From NCBI GenBank assembly GCA_900318645.1, contig ONLH01000005.1:26021-90020 (forward strand): a DNA stretch of 64,000 nt, in the 5' to 3' direction. Source of the stretch: an uncultured Prevotellaceae bacterium. GTDB taxonomy: Bacteria > Bacteroidota > Bacteroidia > Bacteroidales > Muribaculaceae. Positions 1-8,391 of this stretch are shown here, piece by piece. The notes below the pieces were generated by a model, which had not been told where the DNA came from, did not search any database, and saw only the letters and a list, made by a program, of their open reading frames with translations. The position numbers were made by a program, and so were the translations under genes. Within the stretch, counting starts at the first letter, position 1. Each line of letters starts with the position of its first letter.

Positions 1-351
1 CGCAACGATTTTGACGGCTTGTCGGGCAACGAGGACGTGGGACAGATGTCAGCCTGGTACGTCCTGTCGTCCATTGGCCTCTATCAGGAAGAGCCCGCAG
101 GCGGCAAATATATCATCGGCTCGCCCCTGTTCAACGAGGCTTGTATCAACGTGGGCGACGGCAAGACGTTTACCGTAAAGGCTGTGAACAACAGCGACGA
201 GAACATCTATGTCCAGAGCGTGACGCTCAACGGCAAGCGTTATGACAAGAGTTACATCGACTACCGTGACATCATTGCCGGCGGTACGCTGGAACTCACC
301 ATGGGATCCAAGCCCTCGAAGTGGGGCACCAACAAGAAAAACCGCCCGTAA
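1..351 (+). CDS. GH92 family alpha-mannosidase, C-terminal fragment (cut by window start)
   Basis: The reading frame is open from the first base, so the start lies outside the window. The visible 116 residues contain the GH92 C-terminal signature GNEDVGQMSAWYVLSSIGLY followed by the IIGSPLF strand; the complete GH92 protein at 3341-5602 has the same two motifs near its own C-terminus. GH92 enzymes are calcium-dependent exo-acting alpha-mannosidases that trim mannose from N-glycans or mannans, usually in the periplasm or at the cell surface. The fragment ends with an ordinary beta-sandwich tail and a TAA stop. Having two GH92 genes within 5.6 kb suggests a mannose-glycan locus. Family assignment is firm; linkage specificity cannot be read from this piece. 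Confidence 0.93.
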   Translation, partial: RNDFDGLSGNEDVGQMSAWYVLSSIGLYQEEPAGGKYIIGSPLFNEACINVGDGKTFTVKAVNNSDENIYVQSVTLNGKRYDKSYIDYRDIIAGGTLELTMGSKPSKWGTNKKNRP

Positions 352-405
352 GAACGTTTACAAGCCAAAGGCTTGTACTACATTGACAAGCGGGAGCAGA
401 AGAAT

Positions 406-441
406 GGCGCCTTGAGGACTGCGAGTTGTCCCCAAGGCGCC
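406..441. terminator. Inverted repeat between convergent genes, probable bidirectional terminator
   Basis: A perfect 9-bp stem GGCGCCTTG / CAAGGCGCC (406-414 with 433-441) sits between the plus-strand GH92 stop and the minus-strand SUMF1-type stop. A shorter hairpin ACAAGCC-AAA-GGCTTGT lies at 360-376. Neither has a strong T-run, so the terminator role rests on position and stem strength. Confidence 0.5.
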
Positions 442-474
442 AGTTTATTCAGTCACGTTACTACTGCAGTCCCA

Positions 475-3174
475 TTACAAAGCGAGGCGCAGTCCCTGGT
501 CTTTCCATCTGGAATTGGCATCGTCTCCCCAGCGGCGTGCAATGCGGCAGTTGTCGCTGCCGTAATCGATGCTGCCGCCGCGAATGATGCGTCCGTTGCC
601 CGTAAGTACCCCGGTGGGATTATACTGATGATCGGCGGATGGGTAAGGATTGCCGTCGGAGAAATCCAAGCAGTACTCATACACATTGCCACTCATGTCG
701 TAGATGCCCAATTCGTTGGGAGCCTTGGTGCCCACGGGATGGGTCGTGCCAGCAGCGTTGGCATTATACCAGGCGACGTCGTCAAGGGTATTGCTGCCGG
801 CGTACCTGTTGCCCCGGGTCTTCTTGCCGCCACGTGCAGCATATTCCCACTCTGCCTCGGTAGGCATGCGGAAGGTCATCCCCGTCATCTGGTTCAGTTT
901 AGTGATAAACTGCTGGCAGTCGTTCCAGGACACCATCTCGACAGGAAGGTTGGGGTCACTGGTGAAATTGCTGGGATTGCTGCCCATCACGGCATTCCAT
1001 AGCGCCTGGGTCACCTCGGTCTGCCCCAAGCAATAGTCCGACAGGGTAACAAGATGGACAGGCTTCTCGGCAGCCGTCGTGCTATTGCCCTGATTGCGTG
1101 TGGCGCCCATGGCAAAAGTGCCTCCCTCGACAGCCATCATCTTGAAGGTCACGCCACCCACGGTGAATTCTCTATTTCCCGTGAACAATGGGACTAAATC
1201 CTTACCACTCAACAAATGGTCAATCAACGCAGTCACGTCAGCAATGCCAATCTTACCGTCGGCATCCACATCGGAATTAGGTCCCGCAGCTGCAGAATTG
1301 CTCAACAAATAATTAATTAATTCGGTCACATCGCTGATGTTCACTTTACCATCGGTATTCACATCACCCCTAAATCCAGTGGGCTGTGTGCCCTGCATGA
1401 ATTTATACTCGATGTAATCGCCGGGAATCTCAAACCTGACGACCGCCTCGCGGTAGGCCGTTCCACTGGGAAGTGCTGTCGCCGACACATTGGCACGGAC
1501 GCCATGGAAGCCTGTACTATTGGTAATATCTATCAGGCTGATGTTCAACCAACTGGGCAGGGTCTCGCTACCATTGCAGGTGATGCGCCAGTCACCCCCA
1601 GCCGACGGGCAAGAAGTCGTGAACCTGAGACCCGAGGTAGAGGTGCCGTCAAGCCAGGTCTTCTGCAAGTAGCCACCAGCAGCAGGGAACAGGTATTGCC
1701 CGTCCTCTTGCTCTTTAGTAAAGGTGATGTAGGGGTTATCGATGTCAATGAAAATGGTGAAACCAGTCATCATCGTACCGGTTGAAAAGAAGTTGTTCAG
1801 ACCAGCCCAGATATAGTGATCAAAATTGCCATCATCATCGGTAACACCGTACTTAAGGTAAGCGAGCTCACCGTAGCCCTCATCGACCTGGTCGTCAAGT
1901 GAAACAAGAGCATGGAAATCCACCAGGTTTTCCATTCCAGGACTGTTATAGCCGTCAATGGTCACAAGGATGGGATAGTCAATGATCGGAGCAAATTCAG
2001 CGCCATTTTCTCCATACAAGGTGAAAGTGACCAGGCCTTGGGTATCTTCTGCTAAAGTAGGCGTCAACAAGGCCTCGCCTGTACAAACCAGTTCTCCAGG
2101 CACCTCGGGCAAAGCTACAGACTCTTCGTCATAATCGGGAATATCAGCTAGCTTATATACCTTACAGGTCATCGTGACATCGGCTTGAACATTATAAACA
2201 ATATTATCAATCAAGAGATAGACATGATTGAGTTGATAGGGGTGCTGAGGCTTCTCAAATGCCTGACCCATGCCATCGATGCGGGAGGCATTCTTACCAA
2301 ACCACCAACCGTTCTCATTGTCGCCCCATGGTTCAGCGCCAGAATATGTAGTATACAGGTAGGGCTGCTGATTACCAAAACGCCCACTAAAGACGGACGT
2401 TTTGCTTGAACATAAGGGAATCTGTTCACTGTCACTGTAGCCAAAAACCGAGTTATAAAGATTATTGAATGTGGTGTTATTGTCAGCGGCAACTACTATA
2501 CCTTGATACTTTTTGGTCTGGCCCGGGTTATCATTATCTTTTGAGAAATTGCAATATTGGTACATTTCAGACACCACACCATCATCATCTAATCGCCCGC
2601 CATAGGCAACAAATTCAGGAGCTGTCCACCAACTATTCTGCGGCAAACTATAATAAAGTTCTGATTGATAATCGATATAACGATCAACCCCAGTGCTACT
2701 ATTTTCAGAATATAAATTCCAAGCATAATTGGTTGATTCGCTTGCGTTTTCGGCTGAACCGGGCCAATAGTATTCGGCGTATGGTTTTGCTATAAAGAAG
2801 GGATTGTTATAAGTTAATAATACGCCATCAACAACAGCCACAACAGAACTGAACATACCAGCAGGACGACGGTAATAGGGTCTAATCGTTGTTGCCCTGC
2901 TTGGAGCTTTAGATACTCTAGAGACGGGAGAAAACACATCGGACATCTTCTTTTCCTGAATCGTGGAAATCTCTGAGATTCTCACTCTGCGAGCCTGGGG
3001 ACGGAGAGTCGCCGGGACAGGTGCGACAGTCGGACTATGTGAGGTTTTAGCCCGGTTTTCTACCACAGTGCTGGCATTTTCACCCTCGGCAATACACACT
3101 GTCTTGTTTTTCATCTGAGCGCCTGCCGTTGACACAACCAGGGCAACGGCAGCAAATAGTAAGATTCTTTTCAT
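475..3174 (-). CDS. Exported SUMF1/FGE-fold protein with internal dockerin-like domain
   Basis: 899 residues with an N-terminal signal peptide (MKRILLFAAVALVVSTAGAQ). Residues of roughly 100-500 have no clear family; about 500-600 look like a BACON-type beta-sandwich (inferred from the YLQKTW start and the CPSAGGDW and LPSWLNIS strands). Residues 603-657 are a dockerin type I-like pair of calcium loops (DVNTDGKVNISD and DVDADGKIGIAD). Residues about 667-899 are a SUMF1/FGE-sulfatase domain with FRMPTEAEWEYAARGG, DMSGNVYEYC and IIRGGS. SUMF1-fold proteins include formylglycine-generating enzymes, but this C-terminus ends in GLRLAL and lacks the usual catalytic cysteine pattern, so a binding or structural role is more likely. 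The dockerin sits mid-protein, whereas in the other dockerin proteins here it is C-terminal. Convergent with the GH92 fragment and divergent from the next GH92 gene. Confidence 0.85.
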   Translation of the reverse strand: MKRILLFAAVALVVSTAGAQMKNKTVCIAEGENASTVVENRAKTSHSPTVAPVPATLRPQARRVRISEISTIQEKKMSDVFSPVSRVSKAPSRATTIRPYYRRPAGMFSSVVAVVDGVLLTYNNPFFIAKPYAEYYWPGSAENASESTNYAWNLYSENSSTGVDRYIDYQSELYYSLPQNSWWTAPEFVAYGGRLDDDGVVSEMYQYCNFSKDNDNPGQTKKYQGIVVAADNNTTFNNLYNSVFGYSDSEQIPLCSSKTSVFSGRFGNQQPYLYTTYSGAEPWGDNENGWWFGKNASRIDGMGQAFEKPQHPYQLNHVYLLIDNIVYNVQADVTMTCKVYKLADIPDYDEESVALPEVPGELVCTGEALLTPTLAEDTQGLVTFTLYGENGAEFAPIIDYPILVTIDGYNSPGMENLVDFHALVSLDDQVDEGYGELAYLKYGVTDDDGNFDHYIWAGLNNFFSTGTMMTGFTIFIDIDNPYITFTKEQEDGQYLFPAAGGYLQKTWLDGTSTSGLRFTTSCPSAGGDWRITCNGSETLPSWLNISLIDITNSTGFHGVRANVSATALPSGTAYREAVVRFEIPGDYIEYKFMQGTQPTGFRGDVNTDGKVNISDVTELINYLLSNSAAAGPNSDVDADGKIGIADVTALIDHLLSGKDLVPLFTGNREFTVGGVTFKMMAVEGGTFAMGATRNQGNSTTAAEKPVHLVTLSDYCLGQTEVTQALWNAVMGSNPSNFTSDPNLPVEMVSWNDCQQFITKLNQMTGMTFRMPTEAEWEYAARGGKKTRGNRYAGSNTLDDVAWYNANAAGTTHPVGTKAPNELGIYDMSGNVYEYCLDFSDGNPYPSADHQYNPTGVLTGNGRIIRGGSIDYGSDNCRIARRWGDDANSRWKDQGLRLAL

Positions 3175-3340
3175 AAACGATAATGATTAAAGGTTAAAAA
3201 ATTAAATCTGATAATTTTGACGCAAATATATATAAAAAACAACAATTTTATGTAATTTTGCCCTTGATTTTTCTTTTCTAATTCATTTTTAGACTAATTA
3301 TCTTTACATATTCACTAAAACCCGATATTTTGACATCATC

Positions 3341-5602
3341 ATGAAGCGAGTCTTACCTATCATCATCTTACAATTTTGGGCAGCAGCCGTGTTTGCAGCC
3401 AATCTGGAACCCGTGGACTATGTCAACCCGCTGGTGGGAACTCAATCGAATTTCGAACTGTCAACGGGTAACACCTACCCTGCCATCGCCATGCCGTGGG
3501 GCATGAACTTCTGGGTGCCGCAGACGGGTAAAAACGGCGACGGTTGGCAATATACTTACACCGCCAACAAGATACGAGGTTTCAAGCAAACCCATCAGCC
3601 CAGCCCGTGGATCAACGACTACGGCCAGTTCTCGCTGATGCCCACCGTGGGCGAGCCTGTGTGGGACGAGAACGATCGCGCCAGCTGGTTCTCGCACAAA
3701 GCCGAGACGGCAACACCTTATTATTATAAGGTCTATCTTGCCGACTATGACGTAATGGCCGAGGTGGCACCCACCGAGCGTGCAGCTATCTTGCGTTTTA
3801 CTTTTCCCGAGGCCGAGCAGGCCAACGTCGTGATTGATGCCTTTGACAAAGGCTCAATGATTGAAATCCTGCCCAAGGAACAGTGCGTCAGGGGTTATAC
3901 GACCCGCAATAGCGGAGGCGTGCCTGAGGGCTTCAAGAATTACTTTGTCATCAAGTTTGACAAGCCATTTACCGCCTTCTATACGGTTGAGGACAGCAAA
4001 CTGAACCGTGGACAACGACGCTCAGCATGTGACCATGCCGGAGCCATCTTATCCTTCAAAACCCGTCGCGGCGAGCCTGTCAATGCCAGCGTAGCATCAT
4101 CATTTATCAGCCCTGAGCAAGCCATGCTCAACTTGCGAGAATTAGGCAATGACGGTTTGGAGACCGTCAAAGAAAAAGGGCGCCAACGTTGGAACAAGGT
4201 GCTGGGGCGCATCCAGGTCGAGGACGACAACGTTGACCACCTGCGCACCTTCTACTCATGCCTGTACCGCTCGGTGCTGTTTCCCCGCAGTTTCTATGAG
4301 ATTGATGCCAAAGGGAATCCTGTTCACTATAGTCCCTACAATGGCAAGGTGCTGCCGGGTCGCATGTTTACCGACACAGGATTCTGGGATACCTTCCGTG
4401 CCCTGATGCCATTTGTCGATCTCATGTATCCCACAATGGGCTCATGGATGCAGGAGGGACTGGTGAACACGTGGCTCGAGAGTGGCTTCCTGCCCGAGTG
4501 GGCAAGCCCGGGACACCGCAACTGCATGGTGGGCAACAATAGTGCCTCGGTGGTTGCCGACGCTTATCTCAAAGGCTTGCGCGGCTATGACATCGACAAA
4601 CTGTGGGAAGCTGTTGTACATGGCACGACCGCTGTGCATCCCGACGTCAAGTCCACTGGACGCCTAGGTTATGAGTACTACAATGATATGGGCTATGTCC
4701 CCTATGATGTCGGCATCAAGGAGAGCGTGGCAAGGACGCTGGAATATGCCTATGACGACTGGTGCATCTACCGTCTGGGCAAAGCCTTGGGCAAACCCGA
4801 GAACGAGATTAAGGTTTTTGCCGACCGTGCTATGAATTACCGCAACGTGTTTGACCCCGAAACCAAGCTGATGCGAGGCCGCCTCCAGAACGAGAGCTTC
4901 CAGTCACCCTTCAGCCCGTTGAAGTGGGGCGATGCTTTCACCGAGGGCAACAGCTGGCATTACACGTGGAGCGTGTTCCACGACCCGCAGGGCCTCATCA
5001 ACCTGATGGGCGGCAAAAAGACGTTCTGTGCAATGCTGGATTCGGTATTTGCCGTTCCTCCCGTTTTTGACGACAGTTATTACGGTTTCACCATCCACGA
5101 GATACGCGAGATGCAGATCATGAATATGGGCAACTATGCCCACGGTAACCAGCCCATCCAGCACATGATTTACCTGTACAACTATGGCGGCGAGCCATGG
5201 AAAGCCCAGTACTGGCTCCACCAGGTGATGGACCGTATGTACAACGCCATGCCCGACGGCTACTGCGGTGACGAGGACAACGGGCAGACTTCAGCATGGT
5301 ATGTGTTCACGGCAATGGGATTCTACCCCGTTTGCCCCGGCAGCAACCAGTACGTTATCGGCTCACCCTACTTCGACAAGATCACGCTGCACCTCGAGAA
5401 CGGCAAGCAAATGAGCATCACGCGAGAGGGCTATGGCTGTTACATTCAGCAGATGAAGGTTAACGGAAAAGACTATTCCCGCAACTACCTTGAACACGAA
5501 CAACTCCTAAAGGGCGGCAACATCCGTTTCGTCATGGGCGAACAGCCCAACATGAAACGTGGCACCAGTGACAAGGATGTCCCCTACTCGTTTTCTCGTT
5601 AG
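3341..5602 (+). CDS. GH92 family alpha-mannosidase, complete
   Basis: 753 residues, beginning with a signal peptide (cleavage probably after AVFA at about residue 19), which puts the enzyme in the periplasm or on the surface. The mature N-terminus EPVDYVNPLVGTQS is typical of GH92, as are GRMFTDTGFWDTFRALMPF, LPEWASPGHRNCMVGNNSASV, GNSWHYTWSVFHD and GDEDNGQTSAWYVFTAMGFY. The length matches the family. These enzymes remove terminal alpha-mannose with inversion using a bound calcium ion; alpha-1,2 linkages are the commonest substrate, but linkage is not readable here. A -7-like TAATTTTG box is present at 3253-3260, giving a leader of about 80 nt. Transcription runs away from the SUMF1-type gene. 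No SusC/SusD pair is visible in the window. Confidence 0.96.
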   Translation: MKRVLPIIILQFWAAAVFAANLEPVDYVNPLVGTQSNFELSTGNTYPAIAMPWGMNFWVPQTGKNGDGWQYTYTANKIRGFKQTHQPSPWINDYGQFSLMPTVGEPVWDENDRASWFSHKAETATPYYYKVYLADYDVMAEVAPTERAAILRFTFPEAEQANVVIDAFDKGSMIEILPKEQCVRGYTTRNSGGVPEGFKNYFVIKFDKPFTAFYTVEDSKLNRGQRRSACDHAGAILSFKTRRGEPVNASVASSFISPEQAMLNLRELGNDGLETVKEKGRQRWNKVLGRIQVEDDNVDHLRTFYSCLYRSVLFPRSFYEIDAKGNPVHYSPYNGKVLPGRMFTDTGFWDTFRALMPFVDLMYPTMGSWMQEGLVNTWLESGFLPEWASPGHRNCMVGNNSASVVADAYLKGLRGYDIDKLWEAVVHGTTAVHPDVKSTGRLGYEYYNDMGYVPYDVGIKESVARTLEYAYDDWCIYRLGKALGKPENEIKVFADRAMNYRNVFDPETKLMRGRLQNESFQSPFSPLKWGDAFTEGNSWHYTWSVFHDPQGLINLMGGKKTFCAMLDSVFAVPPVFDDSYYGFTIHEIREMQIMNMGNYAHGNQPIQHMIYLYNYGGEPWKAQYWLHQVMDRMYNAMPDGYCGDEDNGQTSAWYVFTAMGFYPVCPGSNQYVIGSPYFDKITLHLENGKQMSITREGYGCYIQQMKVNGKDYSRNYLEHEQLLKGGNIRFVMGEQPNMKRGTSDKDVPYSFSR

Positions 5603-5752
5603 ACGTTAGACGTTAGATATTAGATGTTAGATATTAGATAATAGACATTAGACATTAGATGTTAGATAATAGATATTAGACGGTTAGGCGTTAGGCTTGA
5701 GGGAGCGGATGCTACCTAATGCCTAACGCCTAAAGTCTAAAGCCTAATATCA
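5598..5752. repeat. Heptad-repeat intergenic element 1 (TTAGAYR units)
   Basis: Begins at the GH92 stop codon. About 14 tandem 7-bp units of the TTAGACG/TTAGATA/TTAGATG type run to about 5697, then a core GAGCGGATGCTACC, then a right arm of complementary units (TAATGCCTAACGCCTAAAG). The whole can fold as a long imperfect hairpin. The core contains GCGGATGC, the complement of the GCATCCG seen in element 3. It fills nearly the entire gap to the mtnN stop. Confidence 0.8.
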
Positions 5753-5756
5753 ATTA

Positions 5757-6434
5757 TCAGAGTTGGGTGATGATGTCTTTGACCAGTTTGAATGTCTCCT
5801 GGGGGGCATCGGCCCAGAAATCGAGGTACTGACGGGTGTTGTCGTGACTGGCACCCGGTGAGTCGCTGATGACACGCAGGGCGAGGAATGGCACTTTACA
5901 CAAGTGGCATACCTGAGCGATGGCGCCCGACTCCATGTCCACGGCCAAAGCATCAGGAAAATTACCCTTGATGCGATTCACAGCGTCTACCGTGTCGATA
6001 AACTGATCACCGGAGCAAATCAGACCCTTGTGGATGTCATCACGCTCAGGAAGCAGTTCGAGCAAGCGAGAAGCGCCCTCAAAATATAGAGGCAATCCCT
6101 GGACGCGCCCCAATTCGCTCTCGGGCCCGCACCACACGTCATGATAGGCCACCCGCGCTCCTGCCACCACGTCCATCACCTTGACCGACAAGTCTGCACC
6201 GCCAGCGACACCGCTATTGATGACGAAGTTAGGATCAAAATTGTTCACTAGCATAAGCGAACCCATCGCAGCGTTCACCTTGCCAATGCCACACTGCATC
6301 ACCATTACATTATGCTTACCCACCGTTCCACAATAGAACTCAAATCCGCTCATGCGGCTTTGCTCGCTGTTCTTGAGCAATGGCAAGAGTAAATCCAACT
6401 CCTTGCGCATTGCGACAATAATTCCAATCTTCAT
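5757..6434 (-). CDS. mtnN: 5'-methylthioadenosine/S-adenosylhomocysteine nucleosidase
   Basis: 225 residues from the ATG at 6434; an upstream start at 6458 would add eight residues with no family match. Hydrolyses MTA and SAH (and 5'-deoxyadenosine) to adenine plus the thioribose or ribosyl-homocysteine moiety, recycling by-products of SAM use in the cytosol. Visible family motifs are MKIGIIVAMRKEL at the N-terminus, the glycine-rich QCGIGKVNAA, NSGVAGG in the ribose/phosphate region, VDMESGAIAQV containing the purine- and ribose-contacting Met-Glu, and VISDSP with the catalytic aspartate. The length is standard. Divergent from the DUF1893 gene, with a 63-bp gap that must hold both promoters. 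Confidence 0.95.
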   Translation of the reverse strand: MKIGIIVAMRKELDLLLPLLKNSEQSRMSGFEFYCGTVGKHNVMVMQCGIGKVNAAMGSLMLVNNFDPNFVINSGVAGGADLSVKVMDVVAGARVAYHDVWCGPESELGRVQGLPLYFEGASRLLELLPERDDIHKGLICSGDQFIDTVDAVNRIKGNFPDALAVDMESGAIAQVCHLCKVPFLALRVISDSPGASHDNTRQYLDFWADAPQETFKLVKDIITQL

Positions 6435-6497
6435 ATCTTTACAATTATTTTGCTGCAAATTTACACTAATTTTCTCTAATTATGCTATTTTTGCCGT

Positions 6498-6908
6498 ATG
6501 AAACAGTTAATTGAAATCCTGCACGATGAGGGATTGACCCTTGTCGTGAGAAGTGAAAACGGGGATATTCACCGTTTCACACAACGAGGCGTTAAAGACT
6601 TGGTGACATTGGTGGGTGAGCGTCCCGAAGTGCTGCAAGGAGCCTTCATCGCCGACAAAGCCGTGGGCAAGGCAGCTGCTGCATGTATGGTGGTGGGAGG
6701 CGTCAAGTGTGTCCATGCCGACGTGATGAGTGAGCCAGCCCTGGCATTGCTGAATGCCCATGGTATAATAGCAGAATACGGCCAGCTCGTGGACCACATC
6801 ATCAATCGCACCGGCACCGACTGGTGCCCCATGGAACGCCTGAGCCGTGGCATCGACGACCCAACGGTTATCATCCAAAAAATCAAGGAATTCTTCAGTT
6901 CCCATTAA
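6498..6908 (+). CDS. DUF1893 domain-containing protein
   Basis: 136 residues, no signal peptide, so probably cytosolic. The sequence matches the DUF1893 pattern: an N-terminal half (LIEILHDEGLTLVVRSENGDIHRF), then DKAVGKAAAACMVVGGVK, then a C-terminal part with conserved NRTGTDWCPMERL. The GKAAA and TDWCPME segments look like a small-ligand or metal site, and the fold is thought to be related to cytidine-deaminase-like proteins, but no reaction is established. It stands alone between mtnN and a terminator-like hairpin at 6911-6942. Confidence 0.88.
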   Translation: MKQLIEILHDEGLTLVVRSENGDIHRFTQRGVKDLVTLVGERPEVLQGAFIADKAVGKAAAACMVVGGVKCVHADVMSEPALALLNAHGIIAEYGQLVDHIINRTGTDWCPMERLSRGIDDPTVIIQKIKEFFSSH

Positions 6909-6910
6909 GA

Positions 6911-6942
6911 AAACACCGGACGCCATTCATGCTCCGGTGTTT
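6911..6942 (+). terminator. Terminator hairpin after the DUF1893 gene
   Basis: A perfect 10-bp stem AAACACCGGA / TCCGGTGTTT (6911-6920 with 6933-6942) begins two bases after the stop codon. The T-run is short (TTTCCTTC), so the call rests on stem quality and position. Confidence 0.65.
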
Positions 6943-7204
6943 CCTTCAATTAAACATCACTAAATTATCTATAAACTGTGTCTTCAGGCTTCAGATTAGA
7001 TTCTCGTTTATCCTATAGACACATTAAAACGCCATTTTGTGACAACAAAACGACGTTTTAACATAACTTTAACATTGATGTCTTGCGAGCAATCTACCCA
7101 ACACCAATTACTCGTCCTAGTCTGCCTCCCAGCGGCCACGCCAAGGCGAGGCCCTACAATGCAGATGCCCCACTAATCACTCATCTGCGAGCGTAGCGAG
7201 TATC
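6943..7204. other. Gene-free gap with a long A/T-rich hairpin
   Basis: No coding sequence is seen. At 7024-7061 a near-palindrome pairs TTAAAACG with CGTTTTAA and, inside it, TTTTGT with ACAAAA around a GACA loop; it is a plausible terminator for prfA on the minus strand. Further on, CAGATG/CATCTG half-sites bracket 7160-7188. Nothing else is recognisable. Confidence 0.5.
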
Positions 7205-8314
7205 TTACAGCTCGGCTTCCTTAAGTTTCTCGGCGTTCTCGGCGACGATGAGGTGATCGATGCAATCCTGGATATCGCCGTCCATAAAGGCGGGCAGGTT
7301 GTAGATAGTGTAGCCGATGCGGTGGTCGGTGATGCGTCCCTGCGGATAGTTATAGGTACGGATTTTGGCTGAGCGGTCACCTGTCGAGACGAGGGTCTTG
7401 CGACGCGAAGCGATGTCGTCCATGTACTTCTGGTGCTCGTGGTCATAGATGAAGGTACGCAGGCGTGCCAACGCCCTTTCCTTGTTCTTGGGCTGGTCGC
7501 GGGTTTCGGTACACTCGATAAGGATCTCCTGCTGTTCACCAGTGTTGGGGTTGGTCCACATGTAACGCAGGCGCACGCCACTGTTCACCTTGTTCACGTT
7601 CTGGCCACCGGCACCGCCGCTACGGAAGGTATCCCACTTGATCTCTCCCTCGTTGATATGAACGTCAAACGGCTCTGCCTCAGGCAGAACGGCCACGCTG
7701 GCAGCAGATGTATGCACCCTACCCTGGGTCTCGGTAACAGGCACGCGCTGCACGCGGTGCACACCCGACTCATACTTCAAGGTTCCATAGACGTTATCGC
7801 CCGTGATACTGAATACCACTTCCTTGAAGCCACCCACAGCGCCCTCACTGCAACTGGACATCTGCACATTCCAACCCTTGGTCTCACAATAGCGGGTGTA
7901 CATGCGTGCCAAGTCACCGGCAAACAGGGCTGCCTCGTCACCGCCCGTACCGCCACGAATCTCGAGCACCACATTCTTGCTGTCCTCGGGATCCTCAGGG
8001 ATGAGAAGGAGCTTGATTTCCTCTTCCATCTTGGGCACTTCGGCCTGATTGGCGTCAATTTCCTCGCGCGCCATAGCACGCAAGTCCTCATCGGTCTCAC
8101 TTTCAAGCACCAATTTCGCCTGCTCGATATCCTCCAGCAGTTTGCGATAACGGTTGGTAGCATTGAGCAAAGTTTCCAGGCTCTTGTATTCCTTGGTTAG
8201 CTTGACGTAGCGACGCTGGTCAGCAATGACATTGGGGTCGGTAATCAATGTGCCGATTTCCTCAAATCGGGCATCCAAGCCTTCAAGGCGTTGTAGTAAT
8301 GCGTTTTCTGCCAT
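7205..8314 (-). CDS. prfA: Peptide chain release factor 1
   Basis: 369 residues from the ATG at 8314; an eight-residue upstream extension to 8338 is not family-like. Recognises UAA and UAG in the ribosomal A site and triggers peptidyl-tRNA hydrolysis. The catalytic GGQ loop is seen as SGGAGGQNVNKV, and the stop-codon recognition tripeptide is RF1-type PVT (in RVPVTETQGRVH), not the SPF of RF2. The N-terminal coiled-coil domain 1 (ENALLQRLEGLDARFEEI) and the C-terminal NYPQGRITDHR are standard. The gene is alone, downstream of a 7-bp-period repeat element at about 8351-8391 that separates it from the phosphoesterase gene. Confidence 0.97.
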   Translation of the reverse strand: MAENALLQRLEGLDARFEEIGTLITDPNVIADQRRYVKLTKEYKSLETLLNATNRYRKLLEDIEQAKLVLESETDEDLRAMAREEIDANQAEVPKMEEEIKLLLIPEDPEDSKNVVLEIRGGTGGDEAALFAGDLARMYTRYCETKGWNVQMSSCSEGAVGGFKEVVFSITGDNVYGTLKYESGVHRVQRVPVTETQGRVHTSAASVAVLPEAEPFDVHINEGEIKWDTFRSGGAGGQNVNKVNSGVRLRYMWTNPNTGEQQEILIECTETRDQPKNKERALARLRTFIYDHEHQKYMDDIASRRKTLVSTGDRSAKIRTYNYPQGRITDHRIGYTIYNLPAFMDGDIQDCIDHLIVAENAEKLKEAEL

Positions 8315-8350
8315 AGTGTTTTCTAAATTTGGCTGCAAAGGTAGTAAAAA

Positions 8351-8391
8351 AGCCTTTAGCTTTTAGCTATCAGGCTTTAGTTTTTAGTTTT
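8351..8391. repeat. Heptad-repeat intergenic element 2 (TTTAGCT units)
   Basis: Tandem 7-bp units TTTAGCT-TTTAGCT, an interruption ATCAGGC, then TTTAGTT-TTTAGTT. It lies between the phosphoesterase stop and the prfA start. The period matches the other elements, but it is the shortest copy and lacks a clear GCATC core. Confidence 0.5.

Noticed and set aside
373-1002. 209-codon plus-strand reading frame across the SUMF1 domain
   Set aside because: Overlaps the conserved SUMF1 domain on the other strand and the intergenic hairpin.
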